DNA of 13,451 bases from Chrysochromulina tobinii (lineage: Eukaryota > Haptophyta > Prymnesiales > Chrysochromulinaceae). Shown here piece by piece: positions 1 through 8,348 of this stretch (within the stretch, counting starts at the first letter, position 1; each line of letters begins with the position of its first letter). The stretch is taken from positions 1-13,451 of the forward strand of contig JWZX01002031.1 of the NCBI GenBank assembly GCA_001275005.1. The letters run 5' to 3'. Below the pieces are notes generated by a model. The model was not told the origin of the DNA and did not search any database. It saw only the letters and a list, made by a program, of their open reading frames with translations. The translations under genes were made by a program, and so were the position numbers.

Positions 1-252
1 AGTGGCAGCGTGTCTCCTGGATCGAAATCACGCGCCAGGCGGCCCGACGCGCCAGCGTGGGAGGCGACAGCAGCCCACCTTCGCGCCGACGCTCACCGTG
101 GGTCTTCGACAGCTTTTTTGCCTGCGTAGGGCTGAGACCCTCTGCGAGGGTCGAAACGGCGTCCCGTCGGTTCAAATTCACGAGACAACGACGAAACCTC
201 GTGACGAAACCACCCAAGAGGAAATGGAGAGCCCGGAGGCTGCCCCGTGAGC
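1..252. other. Upstream region of the glycosyltransferase gene; no gene seen
   Basis: I see no convincing coding sequence here. In the frame of the downstream gene there are stops at 127-129, 133-135 and 202-204, so that gene cannot simply extend upstream without an intron. A short open frame in another phase crosses the region but has no recognisable domain. Two perfect inverted repeats lie at 136-152 and 178-204 and are listed separately. This is probably promoter or 5' UTR, or intron if an upstream exon exists. Confidence 0.5.
136..204. repeat. Two adjacent perfect hairpins upstream of the glycosyltransferase gene
   Basis: GACCCTC (136-142) pairs with GAGGGTC (146-152) across a 3-base loop. 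TCACGAG (178-184) pairs with CTCGTGA (198-204) across a 13-base loop. Both stems are 7 bp without mismatch, and they end about 50 bases before the likely ATG at 253. They could form structure in a 5' UTR, or be chance. The GGTTCAAATTC between them resembles a tRNA B box, but the bases around it cannot form a T stem, so it is not a tRNA. Confidence 0.4.
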
Positions 253-2643
253 ATGAGTTCGCGCCTCATTGCCGACTTGGAGGCAGCCGGCGCCTTCGCT
301 GGCGTGCTCGAGCGCTGTGCGACGCCTGCTAAAGACATCATCATCTCAGTGACGGATGTACGCCACGTGCGGTGGGCGCGCAACCTGCTGTTCAATCTCG
401 ACAGCTTCGGCCACAGGCACACGCTTGTCATCGGCGGCAGCACGGCCTCGTGTTCTCTGCTCGCATCGCACGGCGACCCGCGACCGCTGCCGTGCGCTTG
501 CGCGTACAGCAGCCATTTACGTAGTCATCTCGGCCTGAGAAAATGGCGCATCTCGCAATCGCACGTCTACCTCTTGTGGTGGCAGCGGTGGCACTATGCA
601 GCGCTCGCCGTCTCCATGTCTTACAGGGTGTTGGCGCTGGACACGGATCTGAGCCTGCGAACGGACCCGTATCCAATCTTGTGGGCATCGCCACTCAGCG
701 ATCATTCGATCATCGTTGGCCTCGACTCGGAGTCCGACGGCAAGGAGAACTACTACACGTTCCCGTCGATCAACGTCGGCTTCGTCTATTGCACAGGCAA
801 GCGAGGAGGAGCATCCGCGTGGGTGCTGGGCGAAATCAGCCGGCGCGCCGCGCAGCTCCTCGACACGCCGATGCCGAGTGGTATGGCCCCGCAGATGCGG
901 CTGTGGGAGCAAGACCTCTTCCGTGACGCTGTGGAATCGGCCGCGTTTGGCAACCTAAGCTTTCGCCATTCCCTCCGCCACATCTCATCAAGCGGCTCGG
1001 CGGCTCGCAAGGCAAGCGCGGCGGCGGCGCGCGAGCTGCGCTGGAGGCACGCGCTCTCAACGACGCTCGTACCGAGCACACTCGTGGCGGAGCCGCGCCG
1101 GCTTTGCTGGCTGCCGTTGCACCGCCCACCGGATGCTGGCGGCGTTCCGACCGCGGACGCCGCCAACGCCTCAAGCGAGAGGCTCGCCGGGCTGCCTCAG
1201 TGGTTCTTCTCGCAGTACATCGTGATGCCACATGGGCACCCGCGATACGGCGCGTGGGCTCGCCAGCCCTCACCCGTCGTGGTGGGCCACACGGTTGGCG
1301 TGCGCATCAAGCTTTGGATCATGCGAGCCCTCGGCTGGTGGCAGTATGATGCTGAGGCGAGGGCCGCAACGTGGCCGCGCGACGCGGCGGACGCGAGGTG
1401 GGGCGGCATGGCAGTGGTGCAGGTGGCGTCCGGACCCGGCGGAGCGACCGAGCAGGCTATGCAGAGGCCTCGCCGGGTCTTTTCAGCCCACAGCCGGCTG
1501 CTGGTGATGAGAGGGCACCATGAGCTTCGCTGGCGTTCCCTGAAGAGTACGGACGGGGTGCCGGCCGTGATGGCTCGATGGATCTTGATCGCCCTTGCGC
1601 TCGGACGACGTCCAGTCATCCCACTCGTGCCGTGCATGCTCTCGTCGAGGAACGGTCTGCCGCTTGGCATGTACGAGAATCTAATCCCGCTTCGCAACCA
1701 CAGCCTGTGCGACAGAGCCGCGCTCGAACCACATGCGACCATCGCTGCAGAGGCGAGCGTTGGCTGGTCAGCGGGATGGTCTGCCACCGTGGACAGTACC
1801 GAGGTGACCAGGTCCGTCGAGGCTGCCCATGGTCCGTGTTGCTGCGTGTGGGTGCCACCAGCCCCAGCATGCATCGATGCAGTGGGCACAGGTGCGAATG
1901 GATTGCGAGGGGAGCTTTTGCTCACAGAGACCGATCTGGGCAGGCTGCTCAGTGAGGCTCGGGCCGAGAGGCGCGCCAAGGTGAAGGTGGTCTCGCTCAC
2001 ACAGCTCGGCAGTGGCAGTGGGGCCGGGGCGCCTAATGTGTCGCTCCTCGCCGACTTGCGCCGGCTCGGTCGGTCTCGGGCGCGTGTCCTCGTCCTCGAC
2101 GTGGCTAATGGACCTCCGTTGCATCTGCTTGGCAATCTTGAGGAATTGCAAGCGGCGGCCGCCGCGATGGCCGCATCTGACAAGTTCGTTCGGCAGGGGG
2201 TTGATGCCTCGTACGCACCGAATTGCCTGAGCAGCTTGCACAGCTCGTTCGTACTGCCGGCTCTCCTCGATAATTGGCGGGCGAAGAAAGCTCGAGCTGG
2301 ATCCGCTCTCGGCGCGTCTACTACGTGGCTAGCCAACTCGAGAGATGGCTACTGCGAGAGGACGGACGGCCCGGGCAATTGCCAGCATGGCGGCAAAGGC
2401 TCGCACAAATTGAGCCCTGCTGACCTGGCCGACTATGAGACAGCAGCTAGTGCGTGCTTGCGATACTGCATGCTGTGCGCGCGACGATGCAGGTACATCT
2501 CGCTATCGCTGGTCCATGCAGACTGCAGCTGGTTTTACGAGTGCAACTTGCGGCAGCTCCGCAAAGATGTTGCCGGCTTCATCAGCGGTGTCGTTCCCGT
2601 GGGCTCTCAATCAGAATCACCTGTAAGTTTCCGTTCGGGCTAA
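253..2643 (+). CDS. GT77-like glycosyltransferase with Cys-rich C-terminus
   Basis: Likely nucleotide-sugar glycosyltransferase of the Nucleotid_trans (GT77-like) fold, 796 residues from ATG 253. An in-frame GTG at 247 and an upstream stop at 202 make 253 the first usable ATG. Visible landmarks are a VLALDTDLSLRTDP strand carrying the metal/donor-binding DTD at 130-132, an NVGFVYC motif starting at N174, and WEQDLF at 218-223, in the order and spacing of that family. The middle part (GHTVG, then MRALGWW, later ALGRRPVIP) reads as a continuation of the domain. Residues 701-764 hold eight cysteines, an even number that would allow four disulfides, ending in DCSWFYEC. Such enzymes act in the Golgi or secretory lumen, but no signal anchor is visible at the N-terminus, so an upstream exon may be missing. 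The last six codons lie beyond a consensus splice donor at 2623, so the annotated C-terminus may be intron read-through. Donor sugar and acceptor cannot be told. Confidence 0.75.
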   Translation: MSSRLIADLEAAGAFAGVLERCATPAKDIIISVTDVRHVRWARNLLFNLDSFGHRHTLVIGGSTASCSLLASHGDPRPLPCACAYSSHLRSHLGLRKWRISQSHVYLLWWQRWHYAALAVSMSYRVLALDTDLSLRTDPYPILWASPLSDHSIIVGLDSESDGKENYYTFPSINVGFVYCTGKRGGASAWVLGEISRRAAQLLDTPMPSGMAPQMRLWEQDLFRDAVESAAFGNLSFRHSLRHISSSGSAARKASAAAARELRWRHALSTTLVPSTLVAEPRRLCWLPLHRPPDAGGVPTADAANASSERLAGLPQWFFSQYIVMPHGHPRYGAWARQPSPVVVGHTVGVRIKLWIMRALGWWQYDAEARAATWPRDAADARWGGMAVVQVASGPGGATEQAMQRPRRVFSAHSRLLVMRGHHELRWRSLKSTDGVPAVMARWILIALALGRRPVIPLVPCMLSSRNGLPLGMYENLIPLRNHSLCDRAALEPHATIAAEASVGWSAGWSATVDSTEVTRSVEAAHGPCCCVWVPPAPACIDAVGTGANGLRGELLLTETDLGRLLSEARAERRAKVKVVSLTQLGSGSGAGAPNVSLLADLRRLGRSRARVLVLDVANGPPLHLLGNLEELQAAAAAMAASDKFVRQGVDASYAPNCLSSLHSSFVLPALLDNWRAKKARAGSALGASTTWLANSRDGYCERTDGPGNCQHGGKGSHKLSPADLADYETAASACLRYCMLCARRCRYISLSLVHADCSWFYECNLRQLRKDVAGFISGVVPVGSQSESPVSFRSG

Positions 2644-2716
2644 TACAGGAACGTACCCCGGTACAAGTACCCGTAGTTTAGGCTCCGTGATTCCTAACTG
2701 GTAGTGCGGGGATCAG
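2623..2716 (+). other. Candidate 3' intron of the glycosyltransferase gene
   Basis: GTAAGT at 2623-2628, after CCT, is a consensus 5' splice site in phase 0 (codon 790 counted from ATG 253). A branch-like TTCCTAAC at 2691-2698 is followed by AG at 2703-2704 and again at 2715-2716. Splicing to either keeps a frame that stays open to TAG at 2894-2896, adding about 60 residues with no domain I recognise. A much nearer AG at 2647-2648 would make an unusually short 26-base intron. If no splicing occurs, the protein stops at 2641-2643. This is an inference from motifs only. Confidence 0.35.
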
Positions 2717-2749
2717 TTTCGTTCCTTGATTGCAAAAGAGCGGAGGGGT

Positions 2750-3406
2750 TCAGCGTTGTTCACGGGTCGCTTGGGTACCGTTTGTGCGCTGCTGTGCGCG
2801 GGCCGCGGTCTTATTGTGAGGCGGCAGAAGAAACTCTGCGATGCCCATGCAGTGACGGACATTCTGCGGCGGTGCTCTTTCCCCGGCGATGCGTAGCGGC
2901 AATGCCGTGAGAACGGAAACCTTTTGACCGGGGTAGTCTCGCTGGTTGCGATCGATGCCGTCGCACGAGAGCGTCTCGGCACCCGCAGGGCAGTCGCACG
3001 GACGCACCTCGCCCGCAGCTGTGATAGCTCGTGCTATGGGCACGCACGCACTCTCGCTGAAAGTTTCACGCTCGCATTCACCGGCGCACATGATGAGCTC
3101 TGACCACGGCTTACGCTTCATCGTCGGCGTCGTCGCAGTACCACGCTTGATTTGGATTGAATCATAGCCGCGAGCACGGGCGAATTCGCACCAGTACTTA
3201 TCGCCCGGATTATTGGTGCACAACGCATTGGCCGATACGCGTGCGCCATACAGAATTTCGTGAACGTCGCACCGTGCGTTCACACGCAAGCTTCGGCCAA
3301 CATTGACGTATGCACTTGACCAGCTTGATGCGTTCGGAACAGTGTAAAACCAGCAGCCATCTGAGCATTTGCAAACGCACGCTTGCTCAACCAGGACGCT
3401 ACTCAA
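2750..3406 (-). CDS. Cys-rich open frame, possible exon or remnant of a secreted protein gene
   Basis: An open frame of about 218 codons on the minus strand. It has no ATG at its 5' end (the frame opens with TTG at 3406, after an in-frame TGA at 3410-3412), so if real it begins at a splice acceptor. The first two thirds are rich in cysteine and look protein-like: ACVCKCSDGCWFY, KYWCEFARARGYDSIQI, ELIMCAGECERETF and EVRPCDCPAG. The spacing of Cys, aromatic and short polar runs suggests a disulfide-bonded extracellular domain. The last third (from about 2950 down to 2750) is lower in quality and may be intron or UTR. It runs antisense to any second exon of the glycosyltransferase gene. No family is recognised. 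It could be an exon of a gene continuing to the right, a decayed gene, or a chance frame. Confidence 0.4.
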   Translation of the reverse strand: MSSVLVEQACVCKCSDGCWFYTVPNASSWSSAYVNVGRSLRVNARCDVHEILYGARVSANALCTNNPGDKYWCEFARARGYDSIQIKRGTATTPTMKRKPWSELIMCAGECERETFSESACVPIARAITAAGEVRPCDCPAGAETLSCDGIDRNQRDYPGQKVSVLTALPLRIAGERAPPQNVRHCMGIAEFLLPPHNKTAARAQQRTNGTQATREQR

Positions 3407-3662
3407 GAATCACCGTGTTCGAGCCCTCCATCATCGCGCACAGTTGATGGCCTTGCCCGCTTGCACGCTGGTGGGCAGCTTGCCTTGTATACTTGCATAT
3501 CCCCACTCATCGCCGTAGCCCCGACACCTCCCGTCGCAGTGTTTCCCATGCTTGCGGCCGGGATGAAGTGCGGGTGCCATCCTCAACACGCCCACCCATG
3601 CGTGATCACGCACCATCGACCCGTCGCACGCAAGCTGCGGAGAGGCGTGAAGCATCGTGCTA

Positions 3663-3676
3663 TACCGGTACCGGTA
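3663..3676. repeat. 14-bp perfect palindrome, two ACCGGT units
   Basis: TACCGGTACCGGTA is its own reverse complement. The same core ACCGGTACCGGT recurs at 8231-8242 in the spacer before the EF-hand gene. Related words lie nearby: GGGACCGGTAAGTAC at 3688-3701 and CAGTACCGGTGCG at 3783-3795. It could be a seed of a self-complementary hexanucleotide microsatellite, or a binding site for a dimeric regulator. Confidence 0.6.
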
Positions 3677-3695
3677 AAAAGACACCGGGACCGGT

Positions 3696-3723
3696 AAGTA
3701 CTAATACTACGGGTATTGTACTT
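3696..3723. repeat. Hairpin made of AAGTAC/AATAC arms
   Basis: AAGTAC (3696-3701) pairs with GTACTT (3718-3723), and AATAC (3703-3707) with GTATT (3713-3717). This gives an 11-bp stem with one bulged T at 3702 and a 5-base loop. It sits 20 bases after the ACCGGT palindrome and about 200 bases before the kelch-gene ATG. It is AT-richer than its surroundings. It may be a remnant of a small inverted-repeat element or a structured transcript leader. Confidence 0.5.
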
Positions 3724-3926
3724 GACAAGTTTGGCGCACATACGAGATACAGCAGCCAGCCTAAGACTGTACGACTTAAGTACAGTACCGGTGCGCCCAG
3801 CCTGGCGTGGGCGTCGAAAGATCACGCGTCCCGGAGCATCATTATTCGCCGTGAACGAACTCGTGAACGCCTGGAACGAGTTTGGCAACATGTTTTGCGT
3901 GGATACTTTCCGCGATTCGGGAACTC

Positions 3927-6900
3927 ATGGTGTGGGCGGACCTTTCGTCCTCCGCGACGCACATCTCGGCGCGGGTCAACGCGACATTGACAACCGTGCC
4001 GCCGCCCAGTCACAACGCTGCCGACAAAAACCAGCCATCTGGCGGCCGAATCTTTCTCTTCGGCGGCGACGATGGCAGCCAACCAAAAGGCGATTGCTGG
4101 ATCTACGATGTGGTCGTGGGTGAGTGGACCGCACCAGAGATTCGTGGTACCGCGGCTTCAGCGCGCTCGCGGCATACGATGACGTTGCATCGCTACGTCC
4201 GTGATGAGACCCAGCTGGAGGAAGATCGGCTCTATCTGTTTGGCGGCGTGGGCACGCACACAGATGTGGTCCTGTACCTTGACCTGCTGCGGAAGACGTG
4301 GGTTACACCGCGCACCATTGGCCACGATAAACCAATTGCCCTGATCGGGCACACTGCCGCCCAGGTGGGCAAGGAGCTGTTTTTCTTCGGTGGTCGCGAT
4401 ATTCATCGTCCGTACAATGCTGTGTGGGTGCTGGATGCCATCGAACACGAATGGAAGAAGCCATCGCCCATGGGTACATCGCCACCGCCGTGCTCGAAGC
4501 ACACGATGGTCGCCCAGGGGACGCGGCTGTACGTAGCGCTTGGCGAGATCTCGCAGGATCGCGTGTTCGTCTATGATACTACGAAGCATGCGTGGGCGCA
4601 GGCTGAGGTCACGCCCGACACGCCCGCGCCGCCGCTCACTCGTGCGTCGTGCGCGCTCGTGGGCAATGAATTGATCGTCTTCGGTGGCGTTCATGAAGAA
4701 AGCCGGGAGACCGTCAACACGCTCGCACTGCTCGACATGCCCACGATGAGCTGGCACGTCGTCGATGCCGGCGGCTGGGTGCCGAGTAGCCGCGTGGGAA
4801 ACGCCCTGTGCGCACTTGATGGGCGGTTGTACTTGTTTGGCGGCCTCGACAGTTCAGGGCCCACGCAGACGTTTGCAAACTACGAGGCGAGCGCGATGGT
4901 GTGGGAGGCTCCTCAGCTCGAGGGCGCGGCGCCAGGGGCACGTGTGGGCCATACCATGGTGAGTGCGAGCAACGGTCAGGTGTACGTGTACGGCGGCGCC
5001 TCCGGTGGCAGGCCCCTGAGCGAGATCTTCGTGCTCGACTTGTCACGCAGCTTCTGGGAGCGCGCCGTCGTGGTGGATCCCCGCGCAGAGGCACCGCCTC
5101 CGAAAGTGGGCCATGCGTGCGTCTTCGTCAAGGTCGGGCAAATGGGGCAGCTTGCCAAGGACAATCACCACTACGTAGGTGATAAGCTGCTGTGCTTTGG
5201 CGGTGGCGATGGACGAAAGGCAACGAATGAGACCATTCTGATCGACCTGCCCTCACTCGCTACCCTGAAGCTGCAGCCGTTTGGCGAGCCGCCGCAAGAG
5301 CGCGTAGGGCATGCCATGGCACTCGTGCGCGGCTCCTTGCTGTACGTGTTCGGTGGATTCGTGCGCAAGCTCGGCTACATGTTCGACTTGCATTGCCTCG
5401 ATCTCGGCACGAATTCGTGGCAACAGTTGTCCGTCGGAGGCACTGTCCCTGACGGTCGCATCAACCACACCCTCTGTGCACTCGATCGCACCCTCTACCT
5501 CTTCGGGGGCGCCTTCAAGGGGCACTCGTTTGGCGACGTGTATGAGCTCTCCACCTTGAGTCATCGGTGGGAGAAGTTACAGACGTCTGGCCTCACGCCG
5601 GAGCCGCGATCCGCCCACACTGCCCAGATGGTGGGCTCAAAGATGTTTGTCTTCGGCGGCGTCGCCAACGGGAACACCCTCGGCGACCTGATCTTTTTGG
5701 ACATCCCTCTTTTTCACTGGTGCCGGCCTCGCACGTCAGCGCCGCCGCGCGCCCGAGGCAACCACGCCTCGACTGTGGTGAACAGCCGGTTCATTATCTT
5801 CGGTGGCTCCACAGGGGGCACTTTCTTCTCAGACACGGCGATCCTCGACCTCGAGTCGCGCTCAACGAGCCACCCGCTGCCCGAGACACTCGGCCGCAAG
5901 CCGGCGTCGGCGATGGCCGAGCGCGCTGAAAAAGATCTCGCCGAGGATCGACAGCGGCAGGCAGCCAACGCAGCTGCCCCCCTTCTCAGCACGTCAACCG
6001 CCTTGACGATCGTGTCCACTGATGGCGCGGCTGCCGCCGCTTCCACTGATGGCAAACGCAGGGTGACGTTTGGCGCCCAGGCAGGCACCAAGTACCTGGC
6101 CCTGACCGGACCGAGTACGGGCGGAGGTGCGCAGCAGACATCGGGCTGCACGGCGCTTGTGGCTACGTCCGGAGGGGCGGCGCCCGTCACGGCGCTTGCA
6201 ACCACGTCCGGAGGGGTAGCGCCCGTTACGGCGCTTGCAACCACGTCCGGTGGGGTAGCGCCCGGCAGTGCTGGCGGCTCCAGCGCCAGCAGTACGGCTC
6301 TCACGGTATCAGCACTGCAGCAACATGATGGAGGCTTGGCCGATCGAATGCGCGCCGCCGAGGAGGATCGTAAGGAGGCATTGGCCGTGGCTGTGCGCCA
6401 TTTTCAGGCCAAGGCCGACGTGGGCGAGCAGCAGCGGAAGACGTTGCGGCAGGTTTTGCAGGAGGAACGAGAGACTCTAGACGGCGGTGCCGGAGGCGAG
6501 AGGGCACCGCCATCACCCCCCAAGACCTCCATCTCCCCAACTCGACCTCGGTCACCCCCACATGGCAGCTCAGCTAACCTCGATGCAGAGGCCGAGCGTG
6601 ATAGGTTGCTTGCTCTCAACTTACCCAACGAGATGAAGTACGCGCGCGAGTTCTCAACTGATGAGCGACTGCTGTACAAAGGAGCGGGGGTGGTTGAGGA
6701 TGCATGGCTCTACGACTGCAAGTCCATCGTGGAGTGGTTACGGCATTGGTCCCTCGGGAAGCTCATCAGCACCTTCCAAGTGCATGAGGTGGACCTCGAG
6801 GTGGCCATCGACCTGACCGAGGAGGACTTAGAGGAGATGGGCGTGCTTGAAAAGGGGCGGCGCCGGCGCGTCTTGCAGGCGCTCGGGAACCTGCGCAATT

Positions 6901-7997
6901 GGTGCATGCGCGCGGCGCGTCAGCAGTACGAGAACGAGCAGCTCTTCATGGGCCGATACTCAGTCGCAGGCACAGCTGAGTGGGGTGCGTACATGGTGAT
7001 GACGGGCACGGACTGCAAGACAGGTCGCTCCATCTGTCTCAAGGTGACGTCCGACTATCAGAGGCACACGCACGAGCTGGCGATCCGCAAGAAGCTCGAT
7101 ACCGAGTACGTAGTCGAGTGCTTTGACTCGCTCGAGGACGTACTCGGCAACTACACGACCGTCCTCGAGTACGGCGGGATATCGTTGCGCCAGATGCTGA
7201 GAGAGCAAGTTGTCAGCGACACGCAACGGCGGCAGCTTGCTGAGCGTATGATTGCGGTCGCACGGCACATGCACAGCCACAAGGTGGTGCATGCTGATCT
7301 GCGACCAGATCACTTCTTCCTCATTGACGGCCAGTGGAAGTTGATGGACATGAGCCGCGCCGTCGAGACGGGCGCCTCTGTACCGTCGGTTCGTGGCACC
7401 CAACCCCTCTGCTACTGCGCACCTGAGGTTGCTGAGCTCATTCTGCGGCGCAACGAACGAGACAACGCGGACCGGAGCCCCAGCAGTCGCGACGGTTCAC
7501 TGCGATTCGAGCTGGCAGCGACGCCCAAGCTCGATTCGTGGGGCCTCGGCCTCGCCATCTACGAGCTCTTCTCGTCTGGGGGTGCGCCGCTCTTCCCTTT
7601 CGCGACGGATGCCTCGCATCTGGAGGCGCTTGCTGATGGGACTGTCGACACGTACCTCGGCGCCGTCTCGCCTCCTGCGGCGCGCCATGTACTCGAGAAG
7701 CTGCTCGAGATCGAGCCAGAACGGCGCGCTTCGCTTGACGACGTCATCAAGCACGCGTGGTTCGGGGGCGGCCTCGACACCATCGAGCTCCAGGACTCAT
7801 TTGCCGGGTTGCAGCAGGCGCAGGAGCTTACGCAGCGCCAGCTTGCCACAATGCAGGCCGAACTCCGAGGCAAGAAGATGGCAGCAAAGGAGGCGGCGCA
7901 AAGCGCCGCGCATCTTGAGGAGGAGCAGTACAAAAGGCGCGAGGCGGCGGCGTCCAAACGTCGCGCAGTCCTGTCTGCAGGAATCGGGGCTCCGTAG
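3927..7997 (+). CDS. Kelch (12 repeats)-SAM-protein kinase-like fusion protein
   Basis: A 1356-residue multidomain protein from ATG 3927, the first in-frame ATG after the stop at 3864. Residues about 25-645 hold twelve kelch repeats of roughly 50 residues, each with a [FY]GG-type turn (eleven clear, one degenerate as VALGE near 4535). That is enough for two beta-propellers, usually protein-binding surfaces. Next comes a low-complexity linker with three copies of a 13-residue unit (about 743-781), a coiled coil (about 801-851) and a Pro/Ser stretch. A SAM domain follows at about 932-992 ([10 protein letters not shown], then [12 protein letters not shown]). A kinase-like domain spans about 1005-1280: K1039, E1050, HADLRPDH at 1122-1129, DMS instead of DFG at 1141-1143, APE at 1165-1167 and D1203 in DSWGLG. 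There is no normal Gly-rich loop, and the usual Asn of the catalytic loop is H1129. A Lys/Glu coiled coil ends the protein. It is probably a cytoplasmic scaffold or signalling protein with a pseudokinase or atypical kinase. No intron is needed. Confidence 0.85.
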   Translation: MVWADLSSSATHISARVNATLTTVPPPSHNAADKNQPSGGRIFLFGGDDGSQPKGDCWIYDVVVGEWTAPEIRGTAASARSRHTMTLHRYVRDETQLEEDRLYLFGGVGTHTDVVLYLDLLRKTWVTPRTIGHDKPIALIGHTAAQVGKELFFFGGRDIHRPYNAVWVLDAIEHEWKKPSPMGTSPPPCSKHTMVAQGTRLYVALGEISQDRVFVYDTTKHAWAQAEVTPDTPAPPLTRASCALVGNELIVFGGVHEESRETVNTLALLDMPTMSWHVVDAGGWVPSSRVGNALCALDGRLYLFGGLDSSGPTQTFANYEASAMVWEAPQLEGAAPGARVGHTMVSASNGQVYVYGGASGGRPLSEIFVLDLSRSFWERAVVVDPRAEAPPPKVGHACVFVKVGQMGQLAKDNHHYVGDKLLCFGGGDGRKATNETILIDLPSLATLKLQPFGEPPQERVGHAMALVRGSLLYVFGGFVRKLGYMFDLHCLDLGTNSWQQLSVGGTVPDGRINHTLCALDRTLYLFGGAFKGHSFGDVYELSTLSHRWEKLQTSGLTPEPRSAHTAQMVGSKMFVFGGVANGNTLGDLIFLDIPLFHWCRPRTSAPPRARGNHASTVVNSRFIIFGGSTGGTFFSDTAILDLESRSTSHPLPETLGRKPASAMAERAEKDLAEDRQRQAANAAAPLLSTSTALTIVSTDGAAAAASTDGKRRVTFGAQAGTKYLALTGPSTGGGAQQTSGCTALVATSGGAAPVTALATTSGGVAPVTALATTSGGVAPGSAGGSSASSTALTVSALQQHDGGLADRMRAAEEDRKEALAVAVRHFQAKADVGEQQRKTLRQVLQEERETLDGGAGGERAPPSPPKTSISPTRPRSPPHGSSANLDAEAERDRLLALNLPNEMKYAREFSTDERLLYKGAGVVEDAWLYDCKSIVEWLRHWSLGKLISTFQVHEVDLEVAIDLTEEDLEEMGVLEKGRRRRVLQALGNLRNWCMRAARQQYENEQLFMGRYSVAGTAEWGAYMVMTGTDCKTGRSICLKVTSDYQRHTHELAIRKKLDTEYVVECFDSLEDVLGNYTTVLEYGGISLRQMLREQVVSDTQRRQLAERMIAVARHMHSHKVVHADLRPDHFFLIDGQWKLMDMSRAVETGASVPSVRGTQPLCYCAPEVAELILRRNERDNADRSPSSRDGSLRFELAATPKLDSWGLGLAIYELFSSGGAPLFPFATDASHLEALADGTVDTYLGAVSPPAARHVLEKLLEIEPERRASLDDVIKHAWFGGGLDTIELQDSFAGLQQAQELTQRQLATMQAELRGKKMAAKEAAQSAAHLEEEQYKRREAAASKRRAVLSAGIGAP
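6152..6268 (+). repeat. Three tandem 39-bp units within the kelch-kinase gene
   Basis: Units begin with GGCGCTTG at 6152, 6191 and 6230. They encode [26 protein letters not shown] and [13 protein letters not shown]. Copies two and three are nearly identical at DNA level, so the duplication is recent. It lies in the disordered linker between the propellers and the coiled coil. The period is a multiple of three, so copy-number change would keep the frame. Confidence 0.9.
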
Positions 7998-8012
7998 TCA
8001 AGTCTGTAGATT

Positions 8013-8040
8013 CGATAGTTCATTTACAAAGGTACTATCG
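8013..8040 (+). other. Hairpin just after the kelch-kinase stop codon
   Basis: CGATAGT (8013-8019) pairs perfectly with ACTATCG (8034-8040), a 7-bp stem with a 14-base loop, 15 bases after the stop. It could be a 3' UTR structure; there is no T tract after it that would suggest a bacterial-type terminator. Function unknown. Confidence 0.4.
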
Positions 8041-8192
8041 CGACCTGTGTGCTGTCAGATTTAAAAAAATGAAAAATCAGATTTACTTGTGCCATTGGTC
8101 TGAGCCACCAAATAGTGCGTCCGTGCCAGCCCGGCTCCGGCGCCCGGTTGGCGTTGCAGTTGCGTTGATCATCACATTAACACATACACAAA

Positions 8193-8242
8193 CTGGTGTT
8201 TTTGAAACCGGTGTTTTTGAACGGTTTTTTACCGGTACCGGT
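8193..8242. repeat. 15-bp tandem duplication followed by ACCGGTACCGGT
   Basis: CTGGTGTTTTTGAAA (8193-8207) and CCGGTGTTTTTGAAC (8208-8222) differ at two positions. A third partial echo, GGTTTTTT, precedes the 12-bp palindrome ACCGGTACCGGT at 8231-8242. The same palindrome core occurs before the kelch-kinase gene at 3664-3675, in both cases a few hundred bases or less upstream of a plus-strand start. Confidence 0.65.
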
Positions 8243-8348
8243 CGACCTAAATTTGGCAGACCTGTTAAAACCTGCCGGGACGCGCTTGGCGTTCTGTGGT
8301 TTGGGCCGCCGCGTGGGTCCAGCTGGCTCTGGGGCTGTTGCATGCGCC

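Larger units (their letters stand above)
3407..3926. other. Spacer upstream of the kelch-kinase gene; no convincing gene
   Basis: Short frames exist on both strands but none has a recognisable domain. The minus-strand frame around 3431-3655 has a few Cys and Gly residues and could belong with the Cys-rich frame to its left, but no clean splice pair joins them. The notable content is a palindromic ACCGGT repeat at 3663-3676 and a hairpin at 3696-3723. This is probably the promoter and 5' UTR of the kelch gene. An ATG at 3890, out of frame with the main start, would act as an overlapping upstream ORF ending at 4123 if it is in the transcript. Confidence 0.45.
7998..8348. other. Spacer between the kelch-kinase and EF-hand genes
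   Basis: No gene seen. From left to right it holds a hairpin at 8013-8040, an A-rich stretch with TCAGATTTA twice (8055-8063 and 8077-8085), a 15-bp tandem duplication at 8193-8222, and ACCGGTACCGGT at 8231-8242. It should contain the 3' UTR of the left gene and the promoter and leader of the right one. The right gene's frame is open back to about 8196, but the first ATG is at 8349. Confidence 0.6.

Noticed and set aside
160-185. Possible tRNA, from a GGTTCAAATTC resembling a B box
   Set aside because: The bases on either side cannot form a T stem (three of five pairs fail), and no acceptor or anticodon arm fits.
1197-2336. Long open frame on the minus strand inside the glycosyltransferase gene
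   Set aside because: It is low complexity, Ser/Arg/Ala-rich, lacks domains, and is explained as the antisense shadow of a GC-rich gene.
3716-4123. Plus-strand frame overlapping the start of the kelch-kinase gene
   Set aside because: It has no domain, and beyond 4040 it is an Arg-rich shadow of the first kelch repeat. Only its ATG at 3890 may matter, as an upstream ORF.
3664-8242. Terminal repeats of a single transposon bounded by the two ACCGGTACCGGT copies
   Set aside because: The DNA between them is an ordinary intact kelch-kinase gene with no transposase, and no target-site duplication is seen outside the two copies.
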